Assembly: GCA_043228905.1 (NCBI GenBank)
Contig: JBHGNT010000012.1
Location: 11,160,001 to 11,224,000 of the forward strand
DNA from: Azolla caroliniana
Taxonomy: Eukaryota; Polypodiophyta
Reading direction: 5' to 3'
DNA length: 64,000 nucleotides
Within the stretch, counting starts at the first letter, position 1. Every line of letters begins with the position of its first letter. This document shows positions 52,763 through 63,135 of this stretch, piece after piece. The position numbers were made by a program, and so were the translations under genes. Below the pieces are notes generated by a model. It was not told where the DNA came from and made no database searches. It saw nothing but the letters and a program-made list of their open reading frames with translations.

Positions 52763-53258
52763 CTGTAAAAGGTCCACAAAACCGTGGGGCTAACTTAGCG
52801 CACTTACTCGTAGACAATGTCTTAGAATTGTGAGGTACATGTAAAAATACCTTCTGTCCAGGGTTGAATACACGAGGTTGCCTATGATGATCGGCATAAA
52901 AACGCGCTCTATCTTGAGGTGTTTTTATATTATCTCGTGCAATATGCAACATATCTTGCATATCCCAAAGAAAGTTTTGCGTACTTCGCAACTCATCATG
53001 ATGTATATTAACATCAATCGGGGCTTGTGGTTGAAAACCATACATCAACATAAAAGGACTATATCCCGTCGACGTATGCTTGGAGCTGTTATAAGAAAAC
53101 TCCAAAATTGGGACATAACGTTCCCATTTTGTTGGTTTTGCACCAACGTATGCTCAAAGCATGTCCTCAATAATTTGATTTACTCGTTCTGTCTGACCAT
53201 CGGATTGAGGATGATCCGTGGAGCTCATGCTCAACGTAGTTTCTAACTTCTTAAAGGT
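52763..53258 (-). pseudogene. H integrase, C-terminal half
   Basis: Reads SSTDHPQSDGQTERVNQIIE (with the catalytic Glu region), LEFSYNSSKHTSTGYSPFML, FNPGQKVFLHV and KLAPRFCGPFTVL. A stop follows EDML. A deletion joins it directly to RT/RNase H sequence near 53258 and to the LTR near 52757. Confidence 0.85.
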
Positions 53259-54064
53259 TTTGAAGGATCAGGTAAAAGAAGTGAAGGAGCCTTGCAAACT
53301 AGGTCCTTGAGTTCCTTAAAGGCGAGGTCTAGTGTACCATTCCACACAATAGGTTTTGTAGACTTACGCGTTTGACCTTTTAAAAGATTAGTAAACGGCG
53401 TCGTCAATTGGGAGTAATTACGAAGAGACTTTCGCAAAAACCCGACAAAACCAAGGAATGATCGAACTTCTCGAATATTCCGAAGAGTGGGCCAAAGCTT
53501 GATTTTCTCAATGCGAGAAGGATCAATTTCAACTACTCGTTCGGTTATGAGATGTCCTAGATAAGTAATTGATTTCTTGAAGAACTCACATTTTGAGATC
53601 TTCGCATAAAACTGTTTGTCACGCAATGTTTGTAAAACAAAGCAGACATGTCTAGCATGTTCTTGTAATGTACGGCTATAAACTAAAATATCATCCAAGA
53701 AAATAACGACAAATTTTCCAAGTTGTTCTCGGAAAATGTCATTCATTTCTTGTTGAAATGTAGCCGGAGCATTGGTCAAACCAAAAGTCATAACCAAAAA
53801 CTCGTAATGGCCATAGCGCGTACGAAATGCCGTTTTAAGAACATCGTCCTCACTTATTCATAATTTGATGGTAAACAGTACGGAGATCAAGTTTCGTAAA
53901 ATACCGAGCTCCTTGGAGACGGTCAATTAGATCGTCAGCCTGGGGCAATGGGTACGAATTCTTGATCGTCACTTTATTCAAGCGTCGGTAATTAATACAC
54001 ATACGCCATGTGCCCTCTTTCTTTTTAACCAAGAGAACTGGTGCACCCCATGGAGATTTACTAT
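53258..54064 (-). pseudogene. H RT and start of RNase H
   Basis: From right: [43 protein letters not shown], a short lesion near 53850 (stop and shift), then [36 protein letters not shown] and VRSFLGFVGFLRKSL. Ends at LLLPDPSKPL by the deletion. Parallels G. Confidence 0.88.
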
Positions 54065-54491
54065 TGTCATGGCAAGACTCGAACCCATGACTTTATGCTA
54101 CATGGGTCGAGCTCTTACCATTAGATCATGTATTGTAATACGTAGGATATTATTTTCTTTTACATTTTATTATAGGAAATTAGTGTATATTCCAGATTTC
54201 TCTGGAACATTCTAGAAGCTTCAGGATTACTCCTGAAAACACTATAAAAGAGGGCACTAGGCATTATGTTGAACCAAATTGGTTCAACACCAGTCTTAAG
54301 CCTCTTAGTCGATTTGTACTTATCTTTCATATAATATAAGAGCTGCTGTCATCATCTTATTTCCCTCTCTCTCTCTCTCCTCTTCTCACTTTCTCTCTCT
54401 CGGGAATCTTACGCAGTCCCGTCCTCTTAGTACTAATAGTACTACTCTTCTTAGTACTAATTCCATCTCTGTTTTAGTACTATTCCTGACA
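54065..54491 (+). repeat. 5' LTR of I
   Basis: 427 bp, TGTCATGG...CCTGACA. TATA-like TATAAAAG at 54243-54250. A hairpin GTTGAACCAAATTGGTTCAAC at 54268-54288. CT-rich R/U5 with four AGTACT palindromes (54429-54481). Its first 60 bases are an inverted tRNA-like stretch. Confidence 0.96.
54070..54127 (-). other. tRNA-like segment at the start of the I LTR
   Basis: On the minus strand: D-arm-like TCTAATGGTAAGAGC, about 30 bases later GGTTCGAGTC (complement of 54076-54085), then TTGCCA. A/B-box spacing fits a tRNA, but T-stem and anticodon stem pair poorly, so not a working tRNA gene. The same in the 3' LTR (59304-59361). Confidence 0.55.
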
Positions 54492-54507
54492 GTTTGAACC
54501 AATTTTT
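54492..54507 (+). other. Self-priming type primer-binding site of I
   Basis: The base after the LTR starts GTTTGAACCAATTTTT. TTGAACCAATTT (54494-54505) is the exact complement of AAATTGGTTCAA (54276-54287), which lies about 30 bases after the TATA, that is at the expected 5' end of the RNA. No TGG is found here. This is the arrangement known from Tf1-type elements. Confidence 0.72.
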
Positions 54508-54560
54508 TCCTCTAGCCTACTTGTCACTCTCCCTCATCCTCCTACCCTTTTCCCTATACT

Positions 54561-55718
54561 ATGGCTACTGTTAGCGCCCAAGAATACCAATCTGTTTTCT
54601 CCGAGCTACAGTGCCTAAAAGAAAAGTTTGTTGGCCTGGAACAAGAAAACCAACGGCTGATAGGGGATCTGCAACAAATCGCTCTAGAAAAACAACAAAC
54701 GCAACAACAACATGGGGAGTTAGCGTTACGGGTACAACAACTCGAAGCAGCGTTGCAACAACAAGGATCCAGTCCCCAAGGATTTCATAAAGAGCCCAAG
54801 ATTGGACTTCCTGTGAAATTTGATGGAACGCGTTCGCAATTCCGGGGATTCCTTAATCAGGTACGCTTAGTCATCCAGATGCATCCTTCCCGATATCCCA
54901 CTGATGCATCTCGAGTCGGCCTAATAGGCACGCTACTTAGCGGCTCAGCCTTGGCATGGTTTGCTCCGCTTCTAGAAAAACAATCACCCTTACTTAATAA
55001 CTTTGAAGATTTTATTGGTGAGTTTAAAGCCTGCTTTGGAGACACCGACAGCATCAGGACGGCGATCAACAAGATCCGGCGATTGCGTCAAGGCGATCGT
55101 CCAGCCTCTGCCTACGCGGCGGATTTCCGCCTACTTGCTTCAGATATACCCTGGGATGATCAAGCACTAATGGAGCAGTTTCGCTATGGCTTGCGAAACG
55201 ATGTCAAAGATCTACTTCTAACTTTCCCCGAAGAACCAAAGTCTCTTACGGAGGCAATCAGTCGAGCAGTTCGATGTGACAACCGCCTTTTTGAACGGCG
55301 TTCAGAACGTCAATTACAGATACCACGCTCTAGGCCAGAGCCCACTTACGCCGCAGTCGCAGCTAAACCGTTTGCACGAGACACACCTCAAGCAAATACT
55401 TCGACACCGATGGAGATCGATACCATGCGTCGACGCGGCCCGTTATCGGAAGAAGAAAAGCAACGACGACGTGCCAATCGATTATGTCTTTATTGCGGTG
55501 GACCAGGACATATCGCCATCAATTGTCCCCATAGGCCAAGAAGACAGGTAAATCAAATCGTCGCCTGTACTAAACCCGAGTCAATTCTTCCCTTTGGAGT
55601 ATCTGATAGTATTAATAGTACTAATAGAGTGTCAGATAGTATTCATAGTACTAATAGCCCAAGTATCTCAAATAAATTTGAAATCCTTAGTCAATTAGAT
55701 GAAGAGTTAAACGATTGA
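54561..55718 (+). CDS. Gag of chromovirus I
   Basis: 385 residues, start MATVSAQEYQSVFSELQCLK, 70 bases after the LTR. Residues 10-75 form a Gln-rich coiled coil. The retrotransposon Gag domain has LIGTLLSGSALAWFAPLLE and RRLRQGDRPASAYAADFRLL. Zinc knuckle CLYCGGPGHIAINC (CX2CX4HX4C) near residue 311. The C-tail has Ser/Asn repeats from the AGTACT-containing DNA. The stop TGA (55716-55718) overlaps the pol frame, which lies at -1. Typical size for the group. Confidence 0.95.
   Translation: MATVSAQEYQSVFSELQCLKEKFVGLEQENQRLIGDLQQIALEKQQTQQQHGELALRVQQLEAALQQQGSSPQGFHKEPKIGLPVKFDGTRSQFRGFLNQVRLVIQMHPSRYPTDASRVGLIGTLLSGSALAWFAPLLEKQSPLLNNFEDFIGEFKACFGDTDSIRTAINKIRRLRQGDRPASAYAADFRLLASDIPWDDQALMEQFRYGLRNDVKDLLLTFPEEPKSLTEAISRAVRCDNRLFERRSERQLQIPRSRPEPTYAAVAAKPFARDTPQANTSTPMEIDTMRRRGPLSEEEKQRRRANRLCLYCGGPGHIAINCPHRPRRQVNQIVACTKPESILPFGVSDSINSTNRVSDSIHSTNSPSISNKFEILSQLDEELND
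55706..55712 (+). promoter_or_regulatory. Candidate -1 frameshift site (GTTAAAC)
   Basis: G TTA AAC in the gag frame, one codon before the gag stop. The pol frame is at -1 and opens right here (its last upstream stop is at 55700-55702). GTTAAAC is a known slippery heptamer in an arterivirus. I did not fold the downstream sequence. Confidence 0.6.
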
Positions 55719-58700
55719 GTCCAGCCAAAATAGGAGCCATTTGGTTGGACAGCAGCCCTAGATCTGTACAGCCCATTAGTGGTTCCATTCCTTCCAAGCA
55801 AGTTAGCAATGTGTTCCTAGCCCAAGTCATTGTTAGTACTAAAAGTACTCCCCCAGTACCCGTCCTAGCACTTTTAGATTCCGGAGCTAATTCCTGTTTC
55901 ATGGATCGAAATTTTGCCCAAGCTTCTCAGATATCCTTAAGAAAACTTCCTTGTCCCGCATCTGTAGTGGTCATTGATGGTCGTCCCATTGCTTCCGGGA
56001 ATATTGTAGAAGAATCAGAACCCATTCAAGTTGTCCTAGGTAGTTTTGTGTGTATAATATCATTTAATATAATTAGTAGTCCAGAGCATCCCATTGTCCT
56101 AGGATTACCTTGGCTTGAATTACATAATCCAGCCATAGATTGGAGAACAAGAGAAGTCCGATATCGACCACCCCAAGAATCAACTCACCGAGTTTCGACC
56201 ATTTCACTCCATCAACTACGCGAAGAAGGACCCAAGGAGGCAATGTTCCTATTTGCCATATCAGTACATCCTTCTAGTACTATTAAGAAGGACTCCTCAA
56301 TACAACTTCCGGCAAAATATCATCCTTATGCCGATGTATTTGACAAGGTAAAAGCCGGTACCCTTCCTCATCACCGTCCCTATGACTGTCCCATCGATTT
56401 ACAACCAGGAACCGAGCCACCATGGGGACCAATTTACAACTTGTCACCCACCGAGTTAGAAGTCCTTCGAGCCTACATAGAGGAGAACTTGGCAAGCGGG
56501 TTCATCCGTCATTCAAAATCTCCGGCCGGTGCACCCATCTTCTTTGTCAAGAAGAAAGATGGCTCACTTCGTCTTGTCGTTGATTACCGCGGATTGAATA
56601 AAGTCACCATCCGGAATAGGTATGCACTTCCTCTTATATCAAGTCTTTTAGAGCGAGTTAATGGTGCCAAGTTTTTTACTAAAATCGACCTACGAGGAGC
56701 GTATAATCTCGTGCGGATCCGACCGGGAGATGAGTGGAAGACCGCTTTTCGCACGCGGTATGGGCATTTCGAGTATACTGTTATGCCGTTTGGCCTAACC
56801 AATGCACCCGCAGTCTTCCAACACATGGCAAATGATATATTCAGAGACCTCTTGGATATCTGTTTGATCATTTATCTGGATGATCTGTTGATTTATTCGA
56901 AGACCCAGGAAGAGCACGATTCTCATGTACTATTAGTACTAAAGCGACTCCGCGAGAATGGTCTTTATGCTAAGCTAGAGAAATGTAGCTTTGACTGCAA
57001 GCAAGTGGAATTTCTAGGCTACGTCATCTCCTCAAAGGGCATCGCCATGGATCCAGCTAAAATCCAAACTGTACTAGAGTGGCAAATTCCACGGTCGGTA
57101 CGAGATGTACAATGTTTTCTAGGCTTTGCTAACTTCTACCGTAAGTTTATACAGGATTACTCGAAGATTATTTTACCTCTCACACAACTTACGAAGAAGG
57201 GCCAAGCATTTCTTTGGTCCATCGAAGCAGATATGGCTTTTCGGCATCTTAAGAAAGCCTTTACATCAGCACCGATTCTAGCTCATGTGGATACAAGCAA
57301 ACCATTCATCATGGAGGCCGACGCATCAGATTTCGCCCTCGGTAGCATCCTTTCTCAACAAGGCGATAAAGAAGAGTTGCATCCGGTGGCTTTCCATTCG
57401 CGCAAATTCAATGTCGCAGAAATCAACTACGAAATACATGACAAGGAGTTATTAGCCATCGTGGATTCATTTGTACAATGGCGGCATTTCTTAGAGGGCT
57501 CTCCACATCAGGTCATTGTCTTTAGCGATCATAAAAATCTTGCTTATTTTCAGAACGCTCGCGTACTAAATCGACGGCAAGCTCGGTGGGCGCAATTCCT
57601 CACGCGTTTCAACTTCGAAATCACATATCGACCGGGGAAGCAGCAAGGAAAAGCAGATGCACTATCACGGCGTTCATATCTTGCACCTCGTCCTGGTGAC
57701 GCAACATTTGATAATCAAAAGCAAGTAATCTTGGGACCAACACGATTGCACACGACGCGGATTTTTCACACCCCGATGGATTCACGGATTACCGATGACA
57801 TACGTGCAACCTTGAAGACGGATAGTTTTGCTCAAGACATCCTGGCGCACATTGATACTTCTCGGGCATCCTGTTCTCAGTCTCAACAACCAGGTATTGA
57901 CTACCGACAATTCGAATATCATGATGGTTTGTTATTCTTTAAAAAGCGCGTATATGTCCCCGATTGCTCCTGTCGCCTTCAAATCGTCCAACATTGTCAC
58001 GACACCCATACGGCGGGACATTTTGGTAGTACCAAGACGTTGGAGTTAGTGCAACGATCTTTTTGGTGGCCCCACATGCGCCGTTTTGTCGACGACTACG
58101 TTCGGACCTGTGATGCTTGCTGCCGAGCAAAGATGCCACGACACCATCCATATGGCTTGTTGGAACCTTTACCAATTCCAAGTAAGCCATGGCAGTCTAT
58201 TTGTCTTGATTTTATTACAGATCTGCCGGTCTCGAAGGGGTTTGATGCTATCCTAACCGTCGTCGATCGATATACGAAGATGGCACATTTTGTGCCATGT
58301 ACTAAAGCCATCACTAGCGAGGAAACCGCCGCTCTTGTTATGCGTGAGGTATTTCGGCATCATGGCCTACCAGACAGTATTATCAGTGACCGAGGCCCGC
58401 AATTTGTCTCCAAATTTTGGCAGCATCTCTTCAGGATGCTCAAGGTCTCCTGCAACCTCTCCTCCGGCTACCATCCTCAAACTGACGGACAGGCGGAACG
58501 AACAAACCAAACGTTGGAGCAATATCTCCGGTGTTTCCTGAGTTATCAACAGGACGATTGGGCCGAGATTCTCCACTTTGCGGAGTTTGCGTATAATAAT
58601 GCTATTCACTCCTCGACTCGGGTCTCCCCATTTCTCGCTTATACCGGTTTCCATCCTCGCTGGTCGGTGATCGACACTCCGGAGCTACCTACCAACCCTC

Positions 58701-59287
58701 GTGCCGAGGACCATTTGGAGAGGCTACGCAAGATCCAGATGGATCTCTCTACTCACCTTCGTCATGCTCAACACACACAGAAGACTTATGCGGATCGTCA
58801 TCGGATTCCCTCCTCTTTTGCCATCGGAGATCGAGTATGGCTCTTACGTCGTCACATCAAGACTACTCGACCGTGTGACAAGTTGGATTATCGACGACTC
58901 GGTCCTTTCCGTATTACGGGGAAGATTAATGATGTCACCTTCCGCCTGGATCTCCCTCCGCAGCTTCAGATACATCCAGTTTTCCATTGTTCTCTTCTTG
59001 AACCTTATAAAGCAAACACCATTCCCGATCGTGTAACACCACCGCCGCCCCCGCTGGAGTTGGACGCCGGCCCGGAGTATGAAGTTGCTGCCATCCTCGA
59101 TTCCAAACTTGTTCGCAACAAACTTTATTACTTGGTCGATTGGCTCGGTTATAGTCCGAGCGAACGTACTTGGGAACCCGTCGAGAATGTTGCCAATGCA
59201 CAAGATCTTCTTGCTGATTTCCACCGAAAGTATCCGGACAAACCCGGTCCGCAATTAGCGCCGACTCGTTCCACTCGTCGTCTTTAA
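55715..59287 (+). CDS. Pol of chromovirus I (PR-RT-RH-IN-chromodomain)
   Basis: About 1190 open codons, no own ATG near the start (begins TTG after the overlap), so very likely made as Gag-Pol by a -1 shift. Protease LALLDSGANSCFM (active Asp). RT: FFVKKKDGSLRLVVDYRGLN, KIDLRGAYNLVRI, LIIYLDDLLIYS. RNase [27 protein letters not shown]. Integrase: HHCC zinc site HTAGHFGSTKTLELVQ...CDACC, DDE at DFITDLPVSKG, SDRGPQF and TDGQAERTNQ, the GPFRITGKI module. The C-terminal chromodomain YEVAAILDSKLVRNKLYYLV...WEPVENV has the aromatic and Trp positions expected for methyl-lysine reading. All catalytic residues I can check are present. Confidence 0.96.
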   Translation: MSPAKIGAIWLDSSPRSVQPISGSIPSKQVSNVFLAQVIVSTKSTPPVPVLALLDSGANSCFMDRNFAQASQISLRKLPCPASVVVIDGRPIASGNIVEESEPIQVVLGSFVCIISFNIISSPEHPIVLGLPWLELHNPAIDWRTREVRYRPPQESTHRVSTISLHQLREEGPKEAMFLFAISVHPSSTIKKDSSIQLPAKYHPYADVFDKVKAGTLPHHRPYDCPIDLQPGTEPPWGPIYNLSPTELEVLRAYIEENLASGFIRHSKSPAGAPIFFVKKKDGSLRLVVDYRGLNKVTIRNRYALPLISSLLERVNGAKFFTKIDLRGAYNLVRIRPGDEWKTAFRTRYGHFEYTVMPFGLTNAPAVFQHMANDIFRDLLDICLIIYLDDLLIYSKTQEEHDSHVLLVLKRLRENGLYAKLEKCSFDCKQVEFLGYVISSKGIAMDPAKIQTVLEWQIPRSVRDVQCFLGFANFYRKFIQDYSKIILPLTQLTKKGQAFLWSIEADMAFRHLKKAFTSAPILAHVDTSKPFIMEADASDFALGSILSQQGDKEELHPVAFHSRKFNVAEINYEIHDKELLAIVDSFVQWRHFLEGSPHQVIVFSDHKNLAYFQNARVLNRRQARWAQFLTRFNFEITYRPGKQQGKADALSRRSYLAPRPGDATFDNQKQVILGPTRLHTTRIFHTPMDSRITDDIRATLKTDSFAQDILAHIDTSRASCSQSQQPGIDYRQFEYHDGLLFFKKRVYVPDCSCRLQIVQHCHDTHTAGHFGSTKTLELVQRSFWWPHMRRFVDDYVRTCDACCRAKMPRHHPYGLLEPLPIPSKPWQSICLDFITDLPVSKGFDAILTVVDRYTKMAHFVPCTKAITSEETAALVMREVFRHHGLPDSIISDRGPQFVSKFWQHLFRMLKVSCNLSSGYHPQTDGQAERTNQTLEQYLRCFLSYQQDDWAEILHFAEFAYNNAIHSSTRVSPFLAYTGFHPRWSVIDTPELPTNPRAEDHLERLRKIQMDLSTHLRHAQHTQKTYADRHRIPSSFAIGDRVWLLRRHIKTTRPCDKLDYRRLGPFRITGKINDVTFRLDLPPQLQIHPVFHCSLLEPYKANTIPDRVTPPPPPLELDAGPEYEVAAILDSKLVRNKLYYLVDWLGYSPSERTWEPVENVANAQDLLADFHRKYPDKPGPQLAPTRSTRRL

Positions 59288-59298
59288 GGGGGAGATAG
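59285..59298 (+). other. Polypurine tract of I
   Basis: TAAGGGGGAGATAG right before the 3' LTR and overlapping the pol stop. Confidence 0.88.
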
Positions 59299-59725
59299 TG
59301 TCATGGCAAGACTCGAACCCATGACTTTATGCTACATGGGTCGAGCTCTTACCATTAGATCATGTATTGTAATACGTAGGATATTATTTTCTTTTACATT
59401 TTATTATAGGAAATTAGTGTATATTCCAGATTTCTCTGGAACATTCTAGAAGCTTCAGGATTACTCCTGAAAACACTATAAAAGAGGGCACTAGGCATTA
59501 TGTTGAACCAAATTGGTTCAACACCAGTCTTAAGCCTCTTAGTCGATTTGTACTTATCTTTCATATAATATAAGAGCTGCTGTCATCATCTTATTTCCCT
59601 CTCTCTCTCTCTCCTCTTCTCACTTTCTCTCTCTCGGGAATCTTACGCAGTCCCGTCCTCTTAGTACTAATAGTACTACTCTTCTTAGTACTAATTCCAT
59701 CTCTGTTTTAGTACTATTCCTGACA
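59299..59725 (+). repeat. 3' LTR of I
   Basis: 427 bp, read as identical to the 5' copy. Confidence 0.96.
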
Positions 59726-60404
59726 ACTATAACGTATATAACCCATTCGTAAATAGTCCTTGAGTTGCTTAGATACCTCATCTTCTTCGGATCGACTTAA
59801 GCGATACACCAGGTACAATATCTATACGATGTTCTATATTACGTTTAGGAGTTAACCCATCAGGTAGTTCACTTGGAAAAACATTATGAAAATCATTTAA
59901 GATTTCATCAAGTTGTTGTTGTTCAAAATATGTTAATTGAACCGGGACATTATCGATATTGTAAATGTGAATGTCCGGATCAAGTACACAATAAAATAAT
60001 GTAGAACAAGACAACTCGGATATTGATGGACACGAGGAAACAATCGAGAGGGATTGTTTTTTTACACATTGAATAAAATGCGTACAATCATTCAGTACAA
60101 AAGAAATGGAATGACGAACCCAATCAATAAATAAAGAAGAGTTTTTATTATAAAACCAGGGATAACCCAGTATTACATCGGTGGTACAAAGATTCATTAC
60201 ATGGAAGTCTACTTCCTCTATATAAGTATCAATAGAAATTCCTAATGAATGAATCACCTCGTTGATGTATTGTACTCTTCCATCAGCCAAGTGCACCGTG
60301 TAGGTGTGATCACTTACGGTGGGTTGGATTCCCCATATCTGAACCAAACGATCATTCACAAAATTGTGTGAGCTTCCCGAATCAAATAAAAATTGTACGG
60401 GAGA
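59726..60404 (-). pseudogene. H protease region
   Basis: Minus strand: [79 protein letters not shown], then a stop-broken link to RT where I is inserted. The DSGSSHNF active-site text is just upstream, across a stop near 60404. Same order as G. Confidence 0.85.
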
Positions 60405-61457
60405 TCAATTGATATACCCGATTGCACGTAGTAAATCATTGGGACCCAATACATAGTGAGGGAAAGAACATTGACAATTACTTAAATGATGTGTATAGAC
60501 CTGAAGGACATTAGGAATCTGACCTTTATGGTCTGCAGCTTTAGCTTTGTTGTTGTGCTCTTTCCGTTGGAGCTTTCGACATTGATCTTTTGTATGACCC
60601 TTCTTTTTGCAGAATACGCAATAAGGATGTTGTCGCTTACAATCGCGATCCAGGAATTCGTTGGGTGTCTTGCGTTTCCCAACAAATTGCGACTGCTTAG
60701 TCCTGGGCACTTCGTTGGGTTTGTTATGGTCCTTCTTCGAAGTGCGTTGATAGCGAAGAACTATTTCAATGGCTTCTTCGAAGGATTTTGGATCCTTATC
60801 ATGCACTATTTAGTGATAGTCCGAATTGGGGATGCCATTGACAAAACAAGCTATCAACCAATTGTCCCCTTCTAGACCCGATTTTTGGATTTGGGTTCTA
60901 GCATGGTGAACATGGTCTTCTAGCGAGGAAAATTTCCTGCTAGAGAGGTTCATTAAAGCTTGTGCTGCCTCGGTTCGAGAGGGAGGTTGCAGAAATTGGC
61001 CCTTAAAAACCGTGACAAAATCTGTCCAGGTATCGGGCAATTTCCCCATAGTACGGAGCCCACGCCACCAGGCGGCGGCCTTACCCCCGAGTTCTCGGCC
61101 GACATATGCAATCTTCGTACTATCTTGCGTGGGATAGAGCTCAAAATGAGACTCCCATTGTCCCAACCATGTGCAGATTGCTTCTTCGGTTCTTTCCTTT
61201 TTGTCTCCCGTAAATGGCTTAACAACAAATGATGGTTCACCTTGTCGCTCATCAGGTCTATTAGTCTCACGTTGTAGACTAATGACACGTGCCTCGAGAG
61301 CACTTTGAGATTGCCGAAGTTCGATCATCTGTTGAGCGGTGAAACTAAGGTATTGGGTTATTTGTGCTAAATACATCTTAGTGGACATTTTTCCAGGAGG
61401 ATTCCCTTGAGTTCCTTCCGCTTGAGCGGATGACATCGGGTCGTTAATTTGAGCCAT
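60405..61457 (-). pseudogene. H Gag
   Basis: Starts MAQINDPMSSAQAEGTQGNP (61457). Core GGKAAAWWRGLRTMGKLPDT, QFLQPPSRTEAAQALMNLSS, zinc knuckle CVFCKKKGHTKDQC. A TAA at about 60807-60809 replaces the Trp of SDYHW, splitting an otherwise open gag. No stop at the position where G has TGA (46587). Confidence 0.88.
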
Positions 61458-61767
61458 TAAAGATTATTTCTGGGAAAGAAATAGGATAAGGTCAGAGAGA
61501 TAGTCATAACATCATGTCGTGATGTAAACATATCATGGGCAAACATTAATCGATATCATGATCTCACGTCAATACCCCTCTAGACGTATGAGATGAGGTT
61601 CAAGATCAGGTTACTATGGTAACACAAAGGTGTTTTAAAAACCATGGGGGTGACAAATAAATGTCTTTCCCTGATCTCTATATCAATTTTTTCATGGTGG
61701 CTCCTCGAGGCTCAACCATGTATGTTTGCGTCATGAATAGTTTATACACAAAAAAAATGTTAACAAT

Positions 61768-61965
61768 AAACTATGTTTCGGTGCCCACATATGTGGTTTC
61801 GGCTCTTTAAGTCCTATTACGAGGACCCCGAGGTGCACTTAGAACTTAAGTCTAAACATGTGTTATAGTCATATGTATCAAGGATGTTGTATGGTCTTGG
61901 TCATATTTGAACTCGAGACCTCGAGAACAAATACATTAAACACTTGAGCCAACCAAGTAAGTTGC
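61768..61965 (-). repeat. Possible tRNA-related short element in H leader
   Basis: About 190 bases that have no counterpart in the leader of G, which has only about 25 unrelated bases there. On the minus strand it begins with TTGGTTGGCTCAAGTG (A-box-like) and 40 bases on GAGTTCAAAT (B-box-like). No A-tail or clear duplication, so a SINE is possible but not shown. Confidence 0.4.
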
Positions 61966-63135
61966 TCTTCTTGAATGCTTAATGTTTGATGCGTATAAGA
62001 GATATGCGAGGCAATTGATCATATATGTTGTTTTTTTAAAAGAACATATATGTCAAGGGTCCTTATTTCGCCCTCATTTACCAAAACTATGTTGGTACGT
62101 TACCTAACCTCAAGTCTCGTAATTACGATGGCATACGCCAAAGTGCAATCTAATGGTCAAGACAAATGAGCCCTTGTTTTGTAGTAGGCTCACGTGGGCC
62201 ATCACATGGTCACGTCATTACGATTGCCTCTCGTAAGAACGAGCTCATGGTGGCATCGTATCCATGTAACGAGGGAGGGATGTTGGATACGTGCGTCATT
62301 GGAGCGACCTCACTTGAAGTGGGTCAAGCCCTATGTACTCAACATCATTTTGGCTATTGGCGTTTCTTTACGTAACGAAATCGAGGTCGTCAACGGGGTT
62401 ATCAACAATAAAAAAATGTTGAAAAAGGGATGGTGACAACGCCATTCTCACAAAAATGTGAGGACGGCCACCAACATCCTTTTCCCGACCAGGACAACTT
62501 TCGACATAATCACGTAATAACGAATATACACATATGTTTACTTTTCACATATATACGATCAAATACGTATATATGTGACCACATATGCCTATATTAAACA
62601 TATCGTTATATTAAATAGCCACAAATGATGTGATCGAGATACGTAATCGAGGTATATACCTCTACGCACACGAAAGATCCTCAAATAAGAGATCATCATA
62701 ATACGCAATTGAGGTATTGACCTCTTACACATACGAGACCAACCGCATATCGTTTACGACAAATCAAGGTATTAAACTCATACGCAAATGTAACATATGT
62801 TCGTGAACGTAATACGTAATTGAGGTATTAACCTCATACGCATACGACACTCATCACATATTATTAATATGTCAAACGAGGTATTGACCTCGTGCACATA
62901 TGTAAACGTTTTAGATAATCAATTAAAGACCACTATTACATCATTGACTTAATGAAAAAAAATACATATAAACTAAACACATGATTAGATGGGAGAAGAG
63001 AGAATAGAAAAAAAATTCTAGAAAGAGTTACCGAAGTTCTTTGTTGATCGTTGTCTGGATCAAGGCCGATCGCACATCGATCGATCAACATCAATCAAAA
63101 GACAAATGAAAAACAAAGAAACATTAGTACATAAA

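Larger units (their letters stand above)
54065..59725 (+). mobile_element. Chromovirus I (Ty3/gypsy, intact, very young)
   Basis: Two 427-bp LTRs (54065-54491, 59299-59725) with no difference that I could find; TSD ACTAT at 54060-54064 and 59726-59730; intact gag and pol; purine tract before the 3' LTR; chromodomain at the end of integrase. No tRNA primer site after the 5' LTR; instead a self-complementary site as in the Tf1/sushi group. Inserted in the RT of H. The best candidate for an active element here. Confidence 0.97.

Noticed and set aside
62166-62436. Small ORFs in the G/H leader (also 45425-45742)
   Set aside because: Not conserved in frame between G and H and full of hairpins; non-coding leader.
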